A stretch of 64,000 nucleotides of DNA from Rhizophagus clarus. Taxonomy: Eukaryota; Glomeromycota; Glomeromycetes; Glomerales; Glomeraceae. Of the stretch, positions 57,595-64,000 are shown piece after piece. The notes below the pieces were generated by a model. That model had not been told where the DNA came from and did no database searches. It saw only the letters and a program-made list of their open reading frames with translations. Position 1 is the first letter of the stretch. Each line of letters starts with the position of its first letter. A program made the position numbers and the translations under genes. The DNA is taken from positions 806,001 to 870,000 of the forward strand of contig BLAL01000206.1 in NCBI GenBank assembly GCA_015698045.1, in the 5' to 3' direction.

Positions 57595-58335
57595 GTGATA
57601 TATAATGTTCTTTACTGAATGAATACTATGTTTTCTTGTACTGTAAAATGTATTTTCTTTCAAGGGCCTTTCAAAAATTTTTATTTCGATTCAAGAGAAA
57701 TTATTTTAGGTCCCTAACAAAATAAAATCTGAATCTAATCGTCCGTGATTTCTTTATCGATATTTTTATAGATTTCGTTTATTTAAAAAGATAACGATAA
57801 GCTGAAAAGTCTATCAATAGATAAAAATTGCATACAGGACGTTAATCTTCTAGTTATTTCGCGATCACTATCAACAGAAGGAGTTGGACTTTCTTGACGA
57901 AGTAAATGTAACGATGATGATCTGATTGTTTAGAATAAACGTTCTTCGTGAAATAACTCTTACTTATTAAACGAATCAATTTGAACTTTTTTTTATATTC
58001 TTGATCAAATTATTAAATTTTTTTCCAAGGCGCGTATTAAAATGCAAATAAATAATTAACAAAACAACGAAACTGTTGTTTCTACTAATACATATTTTTC
58101 ATTTTAGTAAAGTATTTTCAATTATTTGAAAGAGATGCAATAAATTATGGTTGATTAATTTAAATGTTCAGTGCTATGAACGCATCATTGGATTTGGATT
58201 CGTCCATTGCTTCGACTTCTATGTCAACCTATTGCATCACAGATGAAAAGATAGTATCTTATCGCATCGTCAACATATGACATCAAAGAGACTATAGTTC
58301 CATTTAAAACGCAATTGTTTTAAATCCATACTGAT

Positions 58336-58513
58336 TTATCGCCGTTTTCAAAATGATGTACGCAGTTGTATCTGAATAAAAAAAAAGAAAACCGAAAACC
58401 GGATGAAAACCGGATGAAAACAGAACAAAACATGGATGAAAACCGGACGAATATTGGTATTCGAATATTCAATCACGAATAAATAGCCTACACCATTTTG
58501 AAAACGGCGATAA
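58336..58513. mobile_element. small TIR element, 178 bp
   Basis: TTATCGCCGTTTTCAAAATG at the left end and its complement at the right form a 25-bp inverted repeat with one mismatch. The interior contains GGATGAAAACC repeated four times. The target duplication is not clear. There is no coding capacity. Confidence 0.6.
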
Positions 58514-58948
58514 TTATAAAAGAAGATCTTGGAAAAGTAATTTTTAATATATCTTTTTTTTTTAAATATAATAATAATAATAATAATAATTGCGTTTATT
58601 TTGTAAAAATCGCATTTTCAAAAAATCATTTATTTTGCTTAAATTTCTATTATTAAAATTACAATATCTTCATAATTGTAAATATTATAATCATAAATTT
58701 CCATATTGATTTTTCAAAGTACAATTTAAACGGATGTCGACCATGACGCATAAATTAATTATCAGATGGATGTTATTTTAATAACGATACCACTATAATA
58801 AGATTTTACTTATTTAATCTAACTTGATATAAAAATATATAAAATATGTAAAATTAACGAGGTTTAAAGTGAGAGTATGTATAAAAAAAAAAAATAATAA
58901 TATAAAAGTAAGTATTATTAAAGATAAAATTTATGAGCAATTAAAAAA
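58514..58948. other. 3' spacer of the methyltransferase gene
   Basis: AT-rich, with an (AAT)n microsatellite at 58568-58590. Nothing else is seen. Confidence 0.4.
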
Positions 58949-60269
58949 TTAGAAATCTTTTCGGGCCCAAAATCTGCAAATGCTGAGCTTTGGTTTAGTA
59001 TTTTGTAATTCTTTGTTAAGTTTTGCAAATTTCTTCTTGTATTCCTCTTTAGTAATACCTTGACTTTCAGTTATTTCTTCAGTTGCAATGTCCGAAGTAT
59101 TAAAATTCGTTAATATGTTTAGAATGGTTGTACCAATCTTACCACCATTAGGACCTATAATGAAACTTCTTTCATCTTTGTTAACTTGAGAAATATTTGG
59201 ATGAGAACTAATTAATTCATCAAGGCTAGAAGTTAAACTTGTGTCAACTCCACGTTCAAGACATATTTTTGCATCTACAGTTATAGCAAAAATATATGTT
59301 ATCGTAAAATATATGTTAACGTGATAAAATATCAAATTTTTTTTAAAAAAGATAAAATTTATTTACGTGTTCGATACAATTCGCTCATCATGGGACCATT
59401 CTTTTCAGGTGAGATGTATTCAACGCATTCAATAAAACCGCCCGGCTTCGTCACTCTGTAATTGTTGTTGTTATTGTTATTTTTTTTTTTTTAGAAAAAA
59501 AAAAACTTTTTCTTTTGAAATAGAATAATTTTATCTCATACCTAACGAGTTCTGAGATCACGAAGTCCCATTGAATTGCTTTGATAATAAGACCCATAAC
59601 CTCCTGATGTACGAAATCAAATTCGTTATCAGGAAATGGCAAGCCTTTAAACATATCCGCTTCAATGAGCTCTAAATTTTCTGGTATTATCTATTAATAA
59701 TGCGATAAACATAAATTAATTTCTTATATTACTTTCTTTACTTTGTATTTTTACACGTTACTTACTTCGCTTAGACATACAGATTTTATGTCAATCCCAA
59801 AGAAACTTGAATCCTCATATTTATTCGCTAGATCTATCAACCATGTGCCCGGTCCGCATCTTGAAATATATAAAACATTTGTACAGCATAACGGCCTATA
59901 TAAAAGTCACGAGAAGGTCGGAAAAACAAAATATGCGGAAAGGCTGCGCCCTTCTTATTATTTAACTCACCCAACATCTAACACTTTACATCCTCCTTCG
60001 ATTAATTTCTCTTCTACTGGCGCAGAAAAATTATTTTGGAATATATGTCTCCTAAAAAAATGATTAAAATATTGTCTATCAATATCTTCGTCGTTATGGT
60101 TTGACAAATGATATGTGAACTTGGGCTTTTTTAGTTTTCCTTCTTCTAAGTTTCGTAGTTCATATTGATTAGATATTTCGGGTTGTTGAGGTTCAGTTAG
60201 TTGCGGAGTATGTTTTCTAGGGAAGCATGAAAGTACTTTGCTTTTAAGGGTTGATTTTGTATTTCCCAT
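58949..60269 (-). CDS. SAM-dependent methyltransferase with N-myristoylation motif
   Basis: Five exons on the minus strand: 60269-59971, 59859-59766, 59690-59542, 59455-59367 and 59274-58949. Donors are GTGAGT, GTAAGT, GTATGA and GTAAAT, all acceptors are AG, and the model is in frame (318 residues). The protein starts MGNTKST, a good N-myristoylation consensus (Gly2, Ser6), with Cys15 as a possible palmitoylation site, followed by a disordered proline/glutamine-rich segment. Motif I is VLDVGCGPGTW (96-106), post-I has FGIDIKS, motif II-like is LPFPDNEFDFVHQE (148-161), and the later motif is VTKPGGFIECVEY (182-194). This is a class I (type 11/25-like) methyltransferase fold and the substrate is unknown. 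The acylation motif suggests membrane association. AT-rich introns contain homopolymer runs. Confidence 0.88.
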
Positions 60270-61299
60270 GGTTTATGTGAAAGGAAGGGATCTTAAAAGA
60301 CTTTTAATAAGGTTAATATTTAAAGATTGTTAATTGGAATCACTGAAGCCTTCTTTAAATAATATTTATTGAAGAAACCGTCGAGTCGGTTTCAAATCAT
60401 TGTATAATCCGATATGGTAATCCTTCAATATAAATAAATATTATGCAATAAGTTTACACAAGAATTATTTGACATGATTGGTTCCATTTCAATCATTTAC
60501 TTAAATTATTAAATCATCGCTAAGCTTTCCGTCATAATTATTTTTAGCAAAATCACTTTTTTACAATTAGACGTGTGAAACAATTTTTTGCGTTAAAATC
60601 GACATGTCACATAAATGTTACATATTACTAAGTGTATTTGAAAGGTTGTATATTTTTTAAATTCTTTAAACATACTTTATGTAACGGTAGGAGAAGTTGA
60701 AGTCTTACCATATAATTTGTGAAGGGGCATCTCAAATCGAATATTGGACAAATGAATAATATAAAACTATTTTTAGTAAATAAATTATGTAATTTAATTG
60801 GTATTACTGTATATTTACCGCCTAGAACAAAGTTATACAAACCCTATAGAAAGATGAAGTCCGGGAATTGCTCAGCAGGATTTCCGGGAATATCTCAAAA
60901 ACGCATCAGAATGATATTCGCTCCGAACGATTGTAGAAAGGATTTCGATATTCTCTCAGAAATTCGTTTACTATACTAAAATCATACGATGTTTTTTTAT
61001 GAACGTGTAGTAACTGTAGTATGTTTGTACTTTGTAATTCATTATTTAATAATTAGGTAAAATTCATCACATATTTATTGATAATGGACACAGACAAAAT
61101 GATTTTTATGTATCTTTATTCTTTTTAAGGAAATCTATTGAACAACTCGTGTTCATTGGATGATAAATACGTTTCAAATGTGTGGTTTTGTATACAGAAT
61201 CAGAAATAAAAAAAAAATTCTGGTAATTTCGACTATGTTATGCGTTGTACTGTCGTTATAATTAAATAAATAAATAAATAAATACAGAATCAGAAATTT
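60270..61299. other. spacer upstream of the methyltransferase
   Basis: Contains one frame of 86 codons (60719-60979, plus) whose last 45 codons are less AT-biased (MKSGNCSAGFPGISQKRIRM) but which has no recognised domain or splice partner; probably a relic. An (AAAT)n microsatellite lies at 61262-61285. Confidence 0.3.
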
Positions 61300-62044
61300 C
61301 ACAAGACGATCATATCACTGGATTTGCGCAAATAAAGACCTTTAAATTTGCATCAAATATACATCCGGTAATTCCTGTTTGGTATGGGAGGCATTTTGCA
61401 TGTCAGTGATGGAAAGGGATGTAAAAAAACTAAAGATTGGGCGCCAATAGTTCTTTTACGTTATCTACTTGAGCGCAATATTTTAGAAAGTATAACAATC
61501 GGAGAGGCAATAATTTCTCTCGATCAACAAAGAAAAGTATGGCTACCGGATAATCGAGATATAAGCTGTGCAATTATAGGTAAGTTTACACAAGGAATTA
61601 AGGCAGATGAAAAGCGTTTAATGCGTCAACTTGTTATTGACAAAGAAGAGCTCAATTTCTTAATTCGTGATTGTAAAGAGAATGGAACATTAGTAGGACG
61701 TGACAAATGCCCTCTCGGCTACATTTTAACATACTATGATGGTTATCAGCCTCAATTTACCCGTTTGCGTGCATCAATGTTGGCATATGCACATATATGC
61801 ACATATAAATTTATTAGAATTGTTACGAAGATTTAATCCTAAGGAAATGGCAAGAATTGCAACAGATTCTTTATATGTAAAACAGAAGGCTTTATATAAA
61901 TTAGATAACGGGGCATATTGTATGGTTATTGGAGGAGGAACAAAAGCCAAAGGATGCTGGGGAGGAATTGAGGGAAATAAAAAGCAAGAGCGAAGTCATC
62001 GAGTAATCTTTGCGAGGAAATCGGATACTGTAGTTAAGTCTTAG
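61300..62044 (+). pseudogene. frameshifted transposon-derived polymerase-like gene
   Basis: At least three successive frames read as one protein. About 61303-61407 ends with VIPVWYGRHF. 61384-61836 is a long central part including LPDNRDISCAIIGKFTQG and ASMLAYAH. A shifted frame (about 61805-62041) carries LLELLRRFNPKEMARIATDSLYVKQ. The ATDS block in the last part resembles the (D)TDS palm motif of family B DNA polymerases, preceded by the usual helical LAYAH-like segment; this assignment is tentative. The second frame break coincides with a 10-bp tandem duplication (ATATGCACAT twice, 61785-61804). The gene is dead and probably derives from a large DNA transposon. Confidence 0.55.
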
Positions 62045-64000
62045 CATAAAAAAAATCGTCATGTATCGACTGACCATTGGTCACCGTATCTTTTATATTT
62101 ATTTTTTGCATTTATTAATAAAATTTCGAATACTTGTTATGATATGTTATTTAAAAAAAAAGAAATGAAAATTTATCGGGTTAATAAATTCCTTTTATCC
62201 ATCTGTTTATCATGCAGGTCAAAAAGATTCAACAATTTTAAAAGAACTAAATTATACTTTTCATCATAATTAATTTCATACAATAAATTGATGTAATTCG
62301 GATGAATTGACGTAATTATTCAACGAATTATAGATAATAAATCTTAACATTTACATATAACGTCTCCAAAACAACTCAAATACATTCAGTTAGGCGTTAT
62401 AACCATTATTTACAAGAATTTAAGACATGCCGGGAAGTTGTTATGGTTTCAAATATACAGTAATTTTCTGATACCATTTATCTGTTTCTTTTTGTTTTGT
62501 TCTTCTACTGTGGGAATATACGAAAAAATTTTAATGTAATGATATACAGAAACTTAACAAATACAATATTAAATAACTAATAATATTTAAAAAATATTTT
62601 TTTTTTTGTTAGTTTATCACTAGCCCGTCTAAATATTTTCTTTAAATGGAACGCTTTAATAAATTGAACTCAATATTTATAAAAGCAAATAGTAGACAAT
62701 CTCGCTATACTATTTAGCTTAAGATTACTACTATTTTAACTATTGCTTTCTATGAGTAACATTATAAATGTAAATGTGGATTAAGAAATGTACACTACGA
62801 ATTGTCGCCGAAATATCTAAGCTTACGAAAAAAAAAGATAGATTAGTTTTAAACAAAAATTGAAAACGAAAAAATCATCGAAAATATCCTCTATAGGTCC
62901 TTTGAAGATACCTCTATTGAAAAATCTAAGAAAGTACTAATAGTAACTACTTCTTATACCAGCCCTAACCAAATTTTAAATTTGAAGACGGTTTTATCGT
63001 TTGTTTTCTTGGGTTTTTTCTTTTGATATATTGAATCCTGTTTCTTTTTGTCTACACCTAACTTCTTTATAACCGGTGTTTGACGGAGGAGTTGACTTGA
63101 CAAATCAAATTTCACCAAAGTACGCATTTATCTCATGTGACATTGCGCCTTAGTGTGAGATAAAATAACGCAAAATTATTTGGTTTCATGATTAATTTAG
63201 AAATCTCCAAACTTTGACTTGTATCCACGGAGCTGTTACCTGTGAAGGTAAGCGGAGAGATTTACAAAGGAGTACAATAACTCTTTTCAATTGACATCAA
63301 AGCGGTCGTATTTGATTAAGAGTTACATCCTTTAGTTTGCAATTAGTAAAACCTTTGCGTTAATTTCAAGTAAAACAATCACATTAAAAAATAAAATAAC
63401 TATAAAAAAGAATATAATGTGAATGCAATATGAAAAAAGAAATGTTTTCATGTGTTTTTTTTTCAATTGTATAATTTAGATTTAAAAAGCGGAGTAATTG
63501 ATAATAATCAATTCCGTAGGACCGGAACTTATAATTAACGCATATGGGTTAATCTGCAATCCAATTAATGCAAGCTATAGTGATTTTCATTAAAAATTTT
63601 TAATTTTACTGTACATCAACGCAATATTCTAATACAAAATTCTCCGTAGAGATAAATTTATCTCTTATTAATAAAACTTGTTAACAAAGAAAAAAGTTAA
63701 TGATTTTTTTATGACTCACTCTACATATTACACGCTTCGCTTGTATCTTTGTGTTAAATGGTGAACGAAATATATTTGTGAAGTGTGCGAAGATCACTGA
63801 TAAAAACAACTTGCATACTAATGAAAAATAAATAATATATATAGAAGGAACTTATTGTGAAATACAGATAATATATTAAACGATATTAAAAGAAGTAAAG
63901 AACGATTTCTTTAATAACACGAAATAATTCTTGTACTTCAATGATTTATTAGAAAAATTTAAATTTTAATCTTCATAAATATATTCTCCAAATTTGTGTT
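62045..64000. other. AT-rich spacer to window end
   Basis: No open frame above background, no RNA gene and no repeat family recognised. A less AT-rich patch at 63050-63260 contains no continuous frame. Confidence 0.4.

Overview
The window is very AT-rich fungal nuclear DNA with short GT-AG introns (about 60-100 nt). It carries gene families that are hugely expanded in arbuscular mycorrhizal fungi (Glomeromycotina, Rhizophagus type): F-box proteins with leucine-rich tails, short MATA-type HMG-box proteins, tandem Myb/SANT proteins, a DUF7918-like protein and an N-terminally acylated-looking methyltransferase. The assignment to a Rhizophagus-like genome is inference from gene content and base composition. 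Gene density is low, about 10 well-supported genes in 64 kb, and much of the rest is decayed coding sequence, minisatellites and small terminal-inverted-repeat (TIR) transposons.

Layout. 0-9.4 kb: gene remnants and one 85-bp hAT-like mini-element with a perfect 8-bp target duplication. 9.4-11.4 kb: two divergently transcribed three-exon genes for paralogous small secreted proteins, with near-identical TATA regions at the same distance from each start. 11.4-22.6 kb: AT-rich DNA, a hAT-like element, a tract of decayed coding-like DNA and a roughly 400-bp tandem duplication. 22.6-30.5 kb: two intronless F-box genes flanking a two-exon DUF7918-like gene whose only possible intron donor is GC rather than GT. 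30.7-38.5 kb: two TIR elements and two minisatellites (about 70-bp and 88-bp units). 39-43 kb: two HMG-box genes on the minus strand and a small hypothetical gene. 43.2-45 kb: a 515-bp TIR element holding an open coding fragment, then a purine-rich minisatellite of about 0.9 kb. 46.7-52.6 kb: another hAT-like element, a third F-box gene and a pair of nested TIR elements. 56.3-57.1 kb: a four-exon tandem-Myb gene followed by another hAT-like element. 58.9-60.3 kb: a five-exon SAM-dependent methyltransferase on the minus strand. 61.3-62.0 kb: a transposon-derived gene inactivated by at least two frame breaks, one explained exactly by a 10-bp tandem duplication.

The genes do not form a pathway. 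F-box proteins would act in SCF ubiquitin ligases, HMG and Myb proteins on DNA, the methyltransferase probably at membranes, and the paired secreted proteins outside the cell. All spliced models were built by hand from reading frame plus splice sites. Family names come from motif recognition without database searches.
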